A stretch of 64,000 nucleotides of DNA, taken from Deinococcus aquaticus (lineage in GTDB: Bacteria; Deinococcota; Deinococci; Deinococcales; Deinococcaceae). The notes beneath the pieces are model-generated. The model saw only the letters and a program-made list of their open reading frames with translations, ran no database searches and was not told the DNA's origin. The stretch's first letter is position 1, and every line of letters begins with the position of its first letter. The DNA lies in contig NZ_CP115165.1 in NCBI RefSeq assembly GCF_028622095.1, positions 2,415,501 to 2,479,500 on the forward strand, in the 5' to 3' direction. Shown here in pieces: positions 40,935 through 53,567 of the stretch. Position numbers and translations under genes: made by a program.

Positions 40935-42061
40935 GCGCCCACCCCGGCCACGTCTGGCACGTCGGCCAGTTCAGCCTCGGCCAGCTCAGGCTCAGGCAGC
41001 TCCGGCTCAGGCAGGTCCGGCCCGGCTTCCGGCGTGAAGCGGCCCGACTGCGCCCGCAACGTCAGGGCCGCGCCCGGCGCGCGCTCGGTGCCGGTCACGA
41101 TCGCCTGCGGCACGCTGGCCGCCAGTTCCAGCAGGAACGACCGCCGCACCGGGTCCAGTTCCGCCGAGAAGTCATCCACCAGCAGTACCGGCCGCTCTCC
41201 GAAGCGCTCGGCCAGCAGCTCCAGTTCCGCTCGCCGCAGCGCCAGCGCCACGGTGCGGCCCTCGCCCCGGCTGGCGTACTCGCTGGCCGGGAAGTCCCCC
41301 AGCGTCAGCAGCAGGTCGTCGCGGTGCGGGCCGGTCGCGGTACTCCCGCGCGCGAGTTCCTCGGCGCGGCGCGACCCCATGTCCTGCGCGTACGTTTCGG
41401 GCGTGGTGGATTCCGTCAGGGACAGCGTCAGGGTCTTGCGGCTGCCCAGCGCGGCGTTCGCCTCGGCCGCCAGTTCGTTCAGGCGGACCAGCGCGCGGCG
41501 GCGGAACAGCATGATCTCGGTGCCCAGCCGCACCAGCGACTCGTCCCACACGTGCATGGCCCATTCCTCGCCGCCGCGCAGGGCCGCGTTCCGCTGCGAC
41601 ACCGTGCGCTCGTAGCGTGAGAGTTGCTCGGCGTAGCGGGCACTCAGGCGCGACAGCAGCGAATCCAGGAACGCGCGCCGCCCGGACGGTGACCCGAACA
41701 CCATCTCGCTGTCCTCCGGGCGGATCCACACGGCGCTGCCGCGCGGCAGGTCCCCGGTGCGGACGCGTACGCCGTCCAGTTTCAGTTGCCGCCGCCCGCG
41801 CCCCAGTCCGACCTCCTGCACGCTCAGGCTGCCGCCGCTTTCCAGGTCGGCGCGCACGTACGCCTCGGTCTCGCCCTGCTGCACCAGTTGCTCCAGGCGG
41901 GACACGTCCGTCAGGCCGGTCAGCGCGAGGTACGCGGCTTCCAGCAGGTTGGTCTTGCCCGCGCCGTTCTCGCCGAACACACCCGTCACGCCTGCCGGAA
42001 ACGCCAGGGTGCACGGCGCGAGGTTCCGGTAGTTCAGGGTGGACAACGAATCAAGACGCAC
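40931..42061 (-). CDS. recF: DNA replication and repair protein RecF
   Basis: A 376-residue SMC-like ATPase that helps load RecA onto gapped DNA with RecO and RecR; Deinococcus depends on this pathway because it lacks RecBC. Walker A GENGAGKT is at 30-37, the signature region is near SRGEGRTVALALR, and Walker B is VLLVDDFSAELD. The last 25 residues carry acidic PEPELPEPEL-type repeats. GTG 42061 is 6 bases after TAGAAT and is leaderless. Confidence 0.95.
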   Translation of the reverse strand: MRLDSLSTLNYRNLAPCTLAFPAGVTGVFGENGAGKTNLLEAAYLALTGLTDVSRLEQLVQQGETEAYVRADLESGGSLSVQEVGLGRGRRQLKLDGVRVRTGDLPRGSAVWIRPEDSEMVFGSPSGRRAFLDSLLSRLSARYAEQLSRYERTVSQRNAALRGGEEWAMHVWDESLVRLGTEIMLFRRRALVRLNELAAEANAALGSRKTLTLSLTESTTPETYAQDMGSRRAEELARGSTATGPHRDDLLLTLGDFPASEYASRGEGRTVALALRRAELELLAERFGERPVLLVDDFSAELDPVRRSFLLELAASVPQAIVTGTERAPGAALTLRAQSGRFTPEAGPDLPEPELPEPELAEAELADVPDVAGVGA

Positions 42062-42177
42062 CCGACCATTCTAGAGCGCCGGCGTTCAGGCACAGAGGCG
42101 CCGGTCACAGGAGCGTGCCTGATGGGAAAGCGGCAGCGGAAAGCGGGGGCGCGGGCGGGCACGGTACGCTGGGCGGC

Positions 42178-42645
42178 ATGAGTGACTCCGCCCCCACACC
42201 TGAACTGCCCACCCCAGAACTGCCCAGCCTGGAGTCCCTGAACGCGTTCGGCGCGGGCCGCCTGCCGGGCCTGATCGGCGTCCGGTTCACGCACGCCGAA
42301 CGGGGCCTGCTGCGCAGCGAACTGACCATCCGCCCCGAACTGCTCGCCCCGAACGGCTTCCTGCATGCCGCGAGCGTCATTGCGCTGGCCGACACCACCT
42401 GCGGGTACGGCACGCGCATCCTGCTGCCCAGTGGCGCGCACTCGTTCACGACCATCGAACTGAAAAGCAACCACCTGGGCACCGCCCGCGACGGCACCGT
42501 CACCTGCGAGGCCCGCAACGTGCACGCCGGGCGCACCACGCAGGTCTGGGACGCCGAGGTCCGCGCGCCTGACGGCAAACTCATGGCGCTGTTCCGCTGC
42601 ACGCAGGCCGTCCTGTACCCGAAACCCGCCCCGGCAGGCGAGTGA
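42178..42645 (+). CDS. PaaI-family hotdog thioesterase
   Basis: A 155-residue hotdog-fold protein. PNGFLHAASVIALADTTCGYGT is the PaaI-type active region, and GTVTCEARNVHAGRTTQVWDAEV is the second half. It should hydrolyse acyl- or aryl-CoA. The TACGCT box (42165-42170) lies 7 bases before ATG 42178, so it is leaderless. It is divergent from recF and is followed by aat at 2 bases. Confidence 0.88.
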   Translation: MSDSAPTPELPTPELPSLESLNAFGAGRLPGLIGVRFTHAERGLLRSELTIRPELLAPNGFLHAASVIALADTTCGYGTRILLPSGAHSFTTIELKSNHLGTARDGTVTCEARNVHAGRTTQVWDAEVRAPDGKLMALFRCTQAVLYPKPAPAGE

Positions 42646-42646
42646 C

Positions 42647-43267
42647 TTGCCCGCCGCGCGCACCTTCCTGACCCACCCGGACCCCCTGACCCGCGAGGTT
42701 GCCCGCAACTACGCCGGGGGCGCATTCCTGATGGACAACGGCGACGGCCTGCAGTGGTACTCCGTCGAGGGCCGCGCCGTCCTCCCGCTGACCGAGGCGG
42801 ACGGACTGCACGTGCCCCGCCGCCTGCGCCGCGAACTGAAGCACTTCGAGCCGCGCGTGGATACCGCCTTCGCGCAGGTGGTCGCCGGGTGCCGGGGCGA
42901 ACTGCCGGGCAGCCCCGCCCGCGACGGCGAGTGGATCAGCGACGAACTCGCGGACCTGTACACGCACCTGCACGCGCAGGGACTGGCGCACTCCTTCGAG
43001 GTCTGGCGCGGTGGCCAGCTGGCCGGGGGTGTCCTGGGCCTCGCGCTGGGCGGCGCGTTCATTGCCGAGAGCAAATTCCACCGCGTCACGAACGCCAGCA
43101 AGGCCGCGCTGATTCTCCTGGCCGCGCACCTGCACGCGCGCGGGTTCACGCTGCTGGACGCCCAGATTCAGAACCCGCACATCGAAACGCTCGGTGTGCG
43201 GGAAGTTGACAGCGACACGTACGGCGCGCTGCTGGGCGCGGCCCTGCCCCTGAACGTCAGCCTGTAA
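42647..43267 (+). CDS. aat: Leucyl/phenylalanyl-tRNA-protein transferase
   Basis: A 206-residue enzyme of the N-end rule that adds Leu or Phe to proteins beginning with Lys or Arg, marking them for ClpAP/ClpS. YAGGAFLMDNGDGLQWYS, RLRRELKHF and GGAFIAESKFHRVTNASK correspond to the family's GGxFIGES-MF region. The start is a TTG at 42647, one base after the PaaI stop codon; there is no better candidate. Confidence 0.88.
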   Translation: MPAARTFLTHPDPLTREVARNYAGGAFLMDNGDGLQWYSVEGRAVLPLTEADGLHVPRRLRRELKHFEPRVDTAFAQVVAGCRGELPGSPARDGEWISDELADLYTHLHAQGLAHSFEVWRGGQLAGGVLGLALGGAFIAESKFHRVTNASKAALILLAAHLHARGFTLLDAQIQNPHIETLGVREVDSDTYGALLGAALPLNVSL

Positions 43268-43269
43268 TG

Positions 43270-43399
43270 CGGACTCCGATGGAATGGTTTGCAAAAACCG
43301 TTCCATCCGAGCGGACGCGAGTGGGAGCAAAGCGGATTCCGGACGTGGAGCTGGCAACTCGGTGTTGTCCCGGGTTGTTAACGAAACAGACGGAGTCCG
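43270..43399. repeat. 130-bp MITE-like dispersed repeat
   Basis: The segment is bounded by inverted repeats CGGACTCCG (43270-43278) and CGGAGTCCG (43391-43399), followed by TATA. An inner hairpin, ATGGAATGGTTT with AAACCGTTCCAT, has one mismatch. Length, terminal repeats and lack of coding fit the small dispersed repeats described in Deinococcus radiodurans. I see no second full copy in this window. Confidence 0.65.
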
Positions 43400-43438
43400 T
43401 ATAAGGGGTGTGGGAAGTGCTGACCCCACAGCCCCCGG

Positions 43439-44806
<1,368 letters not shown>

Positions 44807-44814
44807 GCCGCATC

Positions 44815-44828
44815 TTAGGCATGCCTAA
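44815..44828 (-). promoter_or_regulatory. DtxR/MntR-type operator on the mntH promoter
   Basis: TTAGGCATGCCTAA is a perfect palindrome with the TTAGG/CCTAA half-sites of DtxR-family regulators. It overlaps the mntH -10 box TAAGAT (44817-44812), so binding excludes RNA polymerase. Deinococcus radiodurans has a Mn-responsive DtxR homologue. Confidence 0.8.
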
Positions 44829-44995
44829 AAATAAAGTCCAGTCCTGGCACGGCCCGCCCTGCCCACGACCCCACAGCATCAAGAAAGGCCCAACCCCCGC
44901 GCCGCCCCCACTGCCGCCCCTCCGCTGCCCCCTCAGCCCCCACCTCCTAGCCAAGTCGCGCCCCCCACCCCCTCCGGGCGCTTACCCTCAAGGGC

Positions 44996-46630
<1,635 letters not shown>

Positions 46631-46664
46631 AACGGACCCCGATTGAGTAACAGCGCAGCGTGAG

Positions 46665-46695
46665 GGGGGCGGCCCGATCGGGTTCGCCCCCTTTT
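46665..46695 (+). terminator. Terminator of serA
   Basis: GGGGGCG pairs with CGCCCCC around a 13-base loop, followed by TTTT. It lies 35 bases after the serA stop. Confidence 0.8.
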
Positions 46696-46759
46696 CTGTG
46701 TGCTGGGGCTTCTGTGTTCTGAAACTGCTGTGGTCCGGGCTGCGTGGCCCCGCTGAAGT

Positions 46760-48100
46760 TCAGAGCTGCCGGTGCAGGCGGTCGGCGGCGACCAGCAGTA
46801 CGTCCCACACGCCACTGAACGGCGGAGCGTAGGCGAGGTCGGCGTCGAACAGGTCCTGCGCGGTCGCGCGGGTGCCCAGCAGGGCCGCGACCACATCCAC
46901 CCGCTTCACGCTCAGGTGATTGCGGCCCAGCAGTTGCGCGCCCAGCAGGCGGCCCGTGCCCTTCTCGCCGGTCAGGCGCACGTGAATGGGCCGGGAACTC
47001 GCGTGGTACCCGGCGTGGTCGGTGCTGGTCACGTCCACGCTCACGGCGTTCAGGCCCAGTTCCTCCGCCTCGGTCTGGGTCAGGCCGGTGCGGGCCACGC
47101 CCAGCTCGAAGGTCTTGAAGATCCCCGTGCCGACCACGCCGGGAAAGCGGGCGTTCCCACCGGCCATGTTCACGCCCGCCACGCGCCCCATGCGGTTGGC
47201 GGGCAGGCCCAGCGGAATGTGCACGCTGCGGCGCGTGACGCGGTGCGTGCTCTGCGTGTTGTCCCCGGCCGAGTAGATGCCCGGCACGTTCGTCTCCTGC
47301 CGGGCGTTCACGGCCACTGCGCCCGTCTTGCCCAGGCGCACCCCGGCCGCCCGCGCCAGCTCCACGTTCGGTTTCACGCCCACCGCCACGACGACCAGAT
47401 CTGCCCGCACCAGCCCGGCGTCGGTCTGCACGCCCGTCACGCGCCCGGTGCCGGTCAGGCCCTCCACGGTCACGCCGCAGCGTACGTCCACCCCGCCACG
47501 TTCCAGTTCCTCACGGACCTGCGCCTGCAACTGCGGGTCCAGCATGCGGCCCGCCACCTCCGGACCCCGCTCCAGCAGGACCACGCTCAGGCCCCGCGCC
47601 CGCAGCGCCTCGGCCAGCTCCAGCCCGATGTACCCGCCGCCGATAATGCATGCCCGGCGCGCGCCCGCCACGCTCGCCTCCAGCGCCTGCCCGTCCGGAA
47701 TGTCACGCAGCACGTGCACGCCCCCCAGGTCCGTCTGCGCCCACGCGGGCCGCACCGCCGACACCCCGGTCGCCAGCAGCAGCCGGTCGAACGGTTCGGT
47801 CATCGTGCGCCCCGCCTCCCGGTCCAGAACGGTGACCGTCGCGGCCCGCGCGTCCACGCCTGTCACCTCCTGCTGCGTGCGCACGCTGATGCCCCGCGCC
47901 CGCATCTGCTCCGGCGTGCGCGCCACCAGATCACCGAAGTCCTCGACCTCACCGCCGATCACGTACGGCAACCCACACGCGCCGTAACTCACGTACTCGC
48001 CCCGGTCGAACACCACGATCTGCGCGTCCGGATTGAACCGCCGCGCCCGGCTGGCCGCACTCATCCCAGCGGCCACGCCGCCCACAATCACGATTCGCAT
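46760..48100 (-). CDS. CoA-disulfide reductase-like FAD oxidoreductase
   Basis: A 446-residue flavoprotein of the single-cysteine disulfide reductase group. GGVAAGMSAASRARR binds FAD, SYGACGLPY holds the redox cysteine C42, and IIGGGYIGLELAEAL binds NAD(P)H. The C-terminal dimerisation domain has the FKTFELGVARTGLT motif. The substrate could be CoA disulfide, a persulfide, or a bacillithiol-related compound. ATG 48100 is 6 bases after TACGCT. It is convergent with serA. Confidence 0.87.
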   Translation of the reverse strand: MRIVIVGGVAAGMSAASRARRFNPDAQIVVFDRGEYVSYGACGLPYVIGGEVEDFGDLVARTPEQMRARGISVRTQQEVTGVDARAATVTVLDREAGRTMTEPFDRLLLATGVSAVRPAWAQTDLGGVHVLRDIPDGQALEASVAGARRACIIGGGYIGLELAEALRARGLSVVLLERGPEVAGRMLDPQLQAQVREELERGGVDVRCGVTVEGLTGTGRVTGVQTDAGLVRADLVVVAVGVKPNVELARAAGVRLGKTGAVAVNARQETNVPGIYSAGDNTQSTHRVTRRSVHIPLGLPANRMGRVAGVNMAGGNARFPGVVGTGIFKTFELGVARTGLTQTEAEELGLNAVSVDVTSTDHAGYHASSRPIHVRLTGEKGTGRLLGAQLLGRNHLSVKRVDVVAALLGTRATAQDLFDADLAYAPPFSGVWDVLLVAADRLHRQL

Positions 48101-48221
48101 GCCCGCAGCGTAGCCGCTCCCCACCCAGCAGCCATATCGGCGGCCTTCATGAGGGAGCAGGTGGGGTTGGTACGGGCGGTCAGGTCGCGCGCACGCTGTC
48201 ACCCACCACCGGCCCCCTGGC

Positions 48222-49241
48222 TCAGCGGCCGAAGTCCTGCACCCAGTACGTGGTGAAGGTGGTGCTGGGCGTGCCGTTGCCCATGGCCGCCCCGAACGAG
48301 GTCCAGTCGGGGTTCATGAGGGTGCGGCAGTGGCCGGGGCTGTCGATGAGGGTCTGAAGGGCCTCCTCGGGCGTCAGGACGTTGTACGCGGCGTTCTCTC
48401 CGACGAGCGTTCCGGTGAAGCCGCTCTGCTGGGCGCGCTGCGGGGGTTCGCTGCCGGTTTCGGGATTCACGTGCCCCCGGAAGTTCAGGCGGATCATGTC
48501 GTTCACGTGCATCTGCGCGCTGCTGGCGAGAGTCTGGTCCCACACCAGCGGGCCGGTCGTGCCGAACAGCTGGTCCCCGCAGCGTTGCCCCTGACGGCGG
48601 GCCTCGTTGGTGATGTTCATGAACCGCACCATCCATTCGTGGGGGTCGCTGGCCTCGATCTGGGCAGGCTGCACGTACACCAGCGCGGCGCGGCCGTCCT
48701 GCACCGACACCCCGTAACGGCTGAAGCCGATGCGGTGCCCGCACTGGTTGGCTAGGGCGTCGGCCACTGGCCGGGCCTTCCCGAGTTTCGCCAGCGTGAA
48801 ACTCGCCCAGCGTTTGGCGGGGTAGCGGGCCTGACCCAGCTCGTTCTTCAGCGGAAAGCCCCGCAGGACCCTGGCGGCCACGGCGTCCAGGGCCGGGTCG
48901 CGCTGGGCCTGCTGGCCGCAGCTGAGAAAGTCCGACTGCACGAGGTGCGCGAACAGGTCAGCCGTGTTGATGACCTGATCGGGGCTCAGGACCGCGCCGC
49001 CGGGCAGGGTGACGCCGGGCCCGCTGCCCGGAGCCGGTGGCGTGCCAATGGGTGCCGCTGGGAGGGGCACCGTCGCCTGGGCGCTGGCGGGTGTGCCCAG
49101 AGGCAGGCCGGTCAGGGCGGCGCACAGGACAGCGGCGCGCGTGAAGGGAAGGGATGAGCCGGCAGGGGAGGGAGCGTCGGAAGGGGCAGCGGAGGGGGCG
49201 ACGGAACGCAGGGGCCACCTGGGTGAGGGGAGTCTCAACAT
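48222..49241 (-). CDS. Secreted CAP-domain protein
   Basis: A 339-residue protein. A long N-terminus (residues 1-55) ends in a signal peptide ([24 protein letters not shown]); translation may begin internally. The CAP domain covers about 195-339: [44 protein letters not shown] and [20 protein letters not shown] carry the usual cavity His and Glu residues. A 135-residue novel region lies before it. A second CAP gene ends at base 111. Confidence 0.85.
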   Translation of the reverse strand: MLRLPSPRWPLRSVAPSAAPSDAPSPAGSSLPFTRAAVLCAALTGLPLGTPASAQATVPLPAAPIGTPPAPGSGPGVTLPGGAVLSPDQVINTADLFAHLVQSDFLSCGQQAQRDPALDAVAARVLRGFPLKNELGQARYPAKRWASFTLAKLGKARPVADALANQCGHRIGFSRYGVSVQDGRAALVYVQPAQIEASDPHEWMVRFMNITNEARRQGQRCGDQLFGTTGPLVWDQTLASSAQMHVNDMIRLNFRGHVNPETGSEPPQRAQQSGFTGTLVGENAAYNVLTPEEALQTLIDSPGHCRTLMNPDWTSFGAAMGNGTPSTTFTTYWVQDFGR

Positions 49242-49428
49242 CTTCAGACCACTACATCATGAGAACCGCACGGTGTCCTCACAATCTGCCGCTCAAGCAT
49301 GCGAATTCTCACGTTCGTCGGGTGTGCACCCACCGGGGGAACGCGCGGGCCGCCGCTTCCGGTACCGGCGCGGTACTCCGCTGCACAGCGCCGCCCGGCA
49401 CCCGGCTGGGGGGGCTACCATGCTGGGC

Positions 49429-50601
49429 ATGAGCGACGCATCCCCGACGCAGCACACGCCGGACCACACGCCCCTGAACCGCGCGCGCCTGATCGCCCCC
49501 GGCCCCGTCGAGGTCGCGCCGGACGTGCTGGCCCAGCTGGCGCAGCCGCAGATGCACCACCGCGCCCAGGCCGGCATCGACAAACTGATGGAAGCGCGCG
49601 CGAAACTCTCGCAGCTGCTGGGTGACCCCTACGACGCGGTCATCACGACCAGCAGCGGCACCGGCGCGTTCGAGGGCGCGCTGCTGAGCACCACCCCGGC
49701 GGGCGCGCGGGTCGTGAACGCGCAGGCCGGCAAGTTCAGCGAACGCTGGGGCGAGATGGCGCAGCGCTTCGGGTACGACACGGACATCGTGGCCCGGCCC
49801 TGGGGCGAGGTGCTCGACCCGCAGGAAGTCGCGGACACCGCGCGCGGCGCGCACACCCTGCTGATCACGCACAGCGAGACCAGCACCGGCGCCCTGCACG
49901 ACCTGCAGGCCATCGCGCAGGCCGCCCGGGCCCAGAACCCGGACCTGATCGTCATTGCCGACTGCATCACCTCGTACGGCGTGGCCGAACTGCGCCCGGC
50001 CGCGTGGGGCGTGGACGTGATCGTCTCCGGCAGCCAGAAGGGCACCGCCACCCCGCCGGGCCTGGGCTTCGTGCTGTTCAGCCCTGAGGTGCAGCAGCGC
50101 ATGATCCGGAATCCCGGCAACGCCTTCTACCTCGACATGACCCGCGAACTGGCCGGGCAGAAGGCCGGCAGTACCCCGCAGACGCCCGCCATCAACCTGA
50201 TCTACGCGCTGAGCACCGCCCTGGACCGCCTGCTGAGCGTGCCACTGGAAGTCCTGTGGGCCGAGCAGCGCCGCAAGACCGACGCCCTGATCGCCGCCGG
50301 AACCGTGCTGGGCGCGCCCGCCTGGGCTCCGCGCACCAGCCCGGCCGTCGCAGTCCTGACGCCCCCGGCGGGCGTGACTGGCCGGCAGGTGGCCGCGCAA
50401 CTGGCCGCGATGGGCCAGCGCGCCCTGCCGGGACAGGCCCCCCACGAGGACACCGTGTTCCGCGTGAGCACCATGGGCTATGCCGACCGTTACGACGCGC
50501 TCGGCATCGCCGGAATCCTGGAAGACGCCTTCGCGGCACTCGGCGTGTCCTTCGAGCGGGGCGTCGCCGTGAACGCCGCGTGGCAGGCCCTGAACCGCTG
50601 A
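49429..50601 (+). CDS. Class V aminotransferase (serine-pyruvate/alanine-glyoxylate type)
   Basis: A 390-residue PLP enzyme. [25 protein letters not shown] is the N-terminal signature, [11 protein letters not shown] binds phosphate, and VSGSQKG holds the PLP lysine. Likely reaction: transfer of an amino group between serine or alanine and glyoxylate or pyruvate; it could act as a phosphoserine aminotransferase with serA, 3 kb away. TACCAT (49416-49421) lies 7 bases before ATG 49429; the long upstream frame from 49009 is antisense to the CAP gene. Confidence 0.88.
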   Translation: MSDASPTQHTPDHTPLNRARLIAPGPVEVAPDVLAQLAQPQMHHRAQAGIDKLMEARAKLSQLLGDPYDAVITTSSGTGAFEGALLSTTPAGARVVNAQAGKFSERWGEMAQRFGYDTDIVARPWGEVLDPQEVADTARGAHTLLITHSETSTGALHDLQAIAQAARAQNPDLIVIADCITSYGVAELRPAAWGVDVIVSGSQKGTATPPGLGFVLFSPEVQQRMIRNPGNAFYLDMTRELAGQKAGSTPQTPAINLIYALSTALDRLLSVPLEVLWAEQRRKTDALIAAGTVLGAPAWAPRTSPAVAVLTPPAGVTGRQVAAQLAAMGQRALPGQAPHEDTVFRVSTMGYADRYDALGIAGILEDAFAALGVSFERGVAVNAAWQALNR

Positions 50602-50616
50602 GCGCCGCAGCCATCA

Positions 50617-50667
50617 GTCCAACATGAAACCGCCCTGGCCTGAAGCCGGGGCGGTTTCACGTTGGAC
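50617..50667 (+). terminator. Terminator after the aminotransferase gene
   Basis: GTCCAAC, TGAAACCGCC and their complements GGCGGTTTCA, GTTGGAC form an 18-bp stem with one mismatch, 15 bases after the stop. There is no T-run. Confidence 0.65.
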
Positions 50668-50764
50668 ACTGTGCCCCGTCGCGAACGGGGCATCACACGG
50701 GGATCTGCACCGCGATCTGCCCGCTGCGTCCGGGACGCCTCCCGCGTGCCTTACCCTGTCCGGC

Positions 50765-51967
50765 ATGACCCGCGCCCTGTACCACACCAGTCAAGATCTG
50801 CTGTTCACCGCGCAGGTCACGCACGCACGCGAGCACGAGGTGGCGCTGGACGCCACGGCCCTGTACCCGGAAGCGGGCGGTCAGGCGGCCGATACCGGCT
50901 CTCTCCGCTGGACGGACGGAAGCGGCGAGGCGCGGCAGGCGTCGGTGACGCACAGCCGCAAGGAGAAGGCCACCGGCCTGATCTGGCACACCCTGAACGG
51001 CGACGTTCCTCCGGTCGGCACCACCGTCACGGGCGAGGTGGACGCGGAGCGTCGCTGGCTGCACTCGCAGCGGCACAGCGCCGAACACCTGCTGGCCCAG
51101 GCGTTCGTGCGCGTGAACCCGGCCTTCACGGTGGACGCCGTGAACATGACCGGCTCCGAATGCACCCTGGACCTGCGCGGCGACCCGGCCGAGGTGCACG
51201 TGCGGGCCGCCGAGGCGCTGCTGCGCGACACGCTGGGCCGCACCGATCTGACCCTCGAAACGCCGGTCGTGCCGGACCATGACCTGCACCAGTACCCGTT
51301 GCGGCGAGATGCGACGGTCAGCGGGGACGTGCGCCTCGTGATCTTCCGTGACGGACAGGGCGAGCCGTTCGACGTGAGCGCCTGCGGCGGCACGCACGTC
51401 CCGCGCGCAGGCATGGCCGCGCCCGTCGTGGTGCTGCGGACCGAGCGCGTGCGGGGCGGCGTGACCCGCGTGACCTTCATGGCGGGCGAGGAAGCCGCCG
51501 CGCACCTGAGCGGCGTGTACGCCGACACCCGGAAGCTGGCCGTGGGCTTCAGCGTGCCGGTCGAGCAGGTGCCGCAGCGGGTGCAGGCCCTGACCGACAG
51601 CCACGCGGCCCTGCAGGCGCAGCTGGACGCCCTGCACGCCGCGCACGCCCGCACCCTGCGGGACGCCGCCCCCACAGAGACGTACGGAACCGTGACTCTG
51701 CGCCCGGTGACGCTGCCCGACCCGGCCGGCCTGCTGCCCGCCCTGACCGACCTGAAGCCCGGCGAGGTCGTGGTCGCTGTGACCGACGCGGGGCGCGTGG
51801 GCATCGGCAGTGCCAACCCGGACGTGAACGCCGGAGGGGTGCTGCGCGCCGCCCTGACCGCCAGCGGCGGCAAGGGCGGCGGCCGACCCGACCTCGCGCA
51901 GGGCAGCACCCCGGACACCGCCGCTTTCACGCGCGCCGTCCGCGAAACGCTCCTCGCCACCGCCTGA
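50765..51967 (+). CDS. Alanyl-tRNA editing protein AlaX (long form)
   Basis: A 400-residue free-standing editing protein that deacylates Ser- or Gly-tRNA(Ala). [12 protein letters not shown] is the N-terminal fold, HSAEHLL near 102-108 and CGGTH near 207 supply the zinc and catalytic residues, and the C-terminal 130 residues resemble a DHHA1 domain ([29 protein letters not shown]). TACCCT lies 7 bases before ATG 50765. Confidence 0.9.
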   Translation: MTRALYHTSQDLLFTAQVTHAREHEVALDATALYPEAGGQAADTGSLRWTDGSGEARQASVTHSRKEKATGLIWHTLNGDVPPVGTTVTGEVDAERRWLHSQRHSAEHLLAQAFVRVNPAFTVDAVNMTGSECTLDLRGDPAEVHVRAAEALLRDTLGRTDLTLETPVVPDHDLHQYPLRRDATVSGDVRLVIFRDGQGEPFDVSACGGTHVPRAGMAAPVVVLRTERVRGGVTRVTFMAGEEAAAHLSGVYADTRKLAVGFSVPVEQVPQRVQALTDSHAALQAQLDALHAAHARTLRDAAPTETYGTVTLRPVTLPDPAGLLPALTDLKPGEVVVAVTDAGRVGIGSANPDVNAGGVLRAALTASGGKGGGRPDLAQGSTPDTAAFTRAVRETLLATA

Positions 51968-52007
51968 CTGTTCACAGCCACCCCGGAACTTGGTAGGCTC
52001 AGGGGTC

Positions 52008-52715
52008 ATGAGTATTCACCTGAACGCCGAACCCGGCCAGATTGCCGAAACCGTCCTCCTGCCGGGCGACCCGCTGCGCGCCAAGCACATCGCCGAGACC
52101 TTCCTGACCGACCCCGTCCTGCACAACACCGTGCGCGGCATGCACGGCTACACCGGCACGTACAAGGGCCAGCGGGTCAGCGTGCAGGGCACCGGCATGG
52201 GCATCGCCAGCTCCATGATCTACGTCAGCGAACTGATCACGGGGTACGGCTGCAAGAACCTGATCCGCGTCGGCACCGCCGGCAGTTACCAGGCGGACGT
52301 CCACGTGCGCGACATCGTGCTCGCGCAGGCCGCCTGCACGGACAGCAACATCAACAACATCCGCTTCGGCGCCAAGAACTTCGCCCCCATCGCGGACTTC
52401 GACCTGCTGATGCGCGCCTACCAGATCGCCCGTGAACGCGGCCACGCCACGCACGTCGGGAACATCATGAGCAGCGACACCTTCTACCACGACGATTTCG
52501 ACCAGTACAAAATCTGGGCGGACTTCGGCGTGCTGGCCGTCGAGATGGAAGCCGCCGGGCTGTACACCCTGGCTGCCAAGCACGGCGTGAAGGCCCTGAC
52601 CGTCCTGACCATCAGCGACCACCTCGTCACCCGCGAGGAAACGACCGCTGAGGAACGCCAGCTGACCTTCAACGCCATGATCGAGATCGCCCTCGACGCC
52701 GCTCTGGGCGAGTAA
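52008..52715 (+). CDS. deoD: Purine-nucleoside phosphorylase, DeoD type
   Basis: A 235-residue hexameric phosphorylase of the purine salvage pathway. [37 protein letters not shown] and [12 protein letters not shown] match the DeoD family, and the catalytic aspartate is in TISDHL. TAGGCT (51994-51999) lies 8 bases before ATG 52008. It follows alaX by 40 bases but has its own promoter. Confidence 0.95.
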   Translation: MSIHLNAEPGQIAETVLLPGDPLRAKHIAETFLTDPVLHNTVRGMHGYTGTYKGQRVSVQGTGMGIASSMIYVSELITGYGCKNLIRVGTAGSYQADVHVRDIVLAQAACTDSNINNIRFGAKNFAPIADFDLLMRAYQIARERGHATHVGNIMSSDTFYHDDFDQYKIWADFGVLAVEMEAAGLYTLAAKHGVKALTVLTISDHLVTREETTAEERQLTFNAMIEIALDAALGE

Positions 52716-52784
52716 CCCTTCAGGACTGCACCCCAGGCTGCATCGGCCAGGTCGCCGTGTGTGGCCCGGTTTTACACTGCCGGA

Positions 52785-53561
52785 ATGAAACGGGAACGGG
52801 GCTGGACGTTCGGGTATCCGGCGGCCTGGAGTGGTCGTCAGGCGATGTGGGGACCTGCTCGACTGGCCCGGCTGCGGCTGGCGCTGGGACTGCTGTTCCC
52901 GCCGCTGCGCTGGCCCCGGCGGCGGGTGGCGGACCTGCCTGCCCCGCTGCGCGGCGTGGCGTGGCCTGCGGGCGTGACCCCGCTGGGCGTGTACCGCGAC
53001 CGGGCGGGCGAGACTTTCGTGCGCCTGCGTGGCCCGGCCGACTCGCACGGACAGTGGCGGGCGCTGGCCGGTATCCGGGGGGCGCTGCTGGCCGCCGGGT
53101 GCCCGCCCGTGCCGACGGGTGCCGTGGGTTTCGGCGTCCCGGCGGACCTGTTCCGGGTGGGGGAGGACTCCCTGCTGGTCGTGGTCGGCTCGGACGGCGG
53201 AACGCTGGACCTCCCGCTTATCTCCCGGTCAGCGCAGGGGCGTGGAGGGCCGGGCCTGAACCTGGGCGCCCTGCCCGGCGTGTCCTGGCCGGAACCGCAG
53301 GGCGCGCCGCACGTCCTGTTGCCGCCGGGCACGGACATCCGCGCGGTTTTCACGCACTGACTGGCACAGGCAGCCGCGCAGGGGTGGGCGGCGCAGCCCC
53401 CGCTGATCGGCCCCGCGCAGGCCTTCACGCTCCTGACGAACGGCGAACGGATCGTGACCCTGAGTGCCGTGCAGGTCTGCGAAACGCCCCCAGTGTGGGC
53501 CGCCGCGCTGGAAGGCGACCTGTGGAGTCACCTCCGGCGGCGCGCGGCCGCCCGTCCGTAG
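52785..53561 (+). pseudogene. Hypothetical gene interrupted by an in-frame TGA
   Basis: TACACT at 52773-52778 and ATG 52785 (6 bases later) begin a 191-codon frame, MKRERGWTFGY..., that stops at TGA 53358-53360. The same frame then runs on without another stop for 66 codons to TAG at 53559-53561 (LAQAAAQGWAAQPPLIG...) with codon use like the rest. One base change, for instance TGG to TGA, explains it. Either the gene is a recent pseudogene, makes a shortened product, or is read through. The protein is Arg/Pro/Gly-rich with no family I recognise. Confidence 0.65.
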
Positions 53562-53567
53562 AGGCGG

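Noticed and set aside
46631..46660. A possible second copy of the CGGACTCCG repeat end after serA
   Set aside because: Only a short, imperfect match (CGGACCCCG) without the partner end or inner hairpin.
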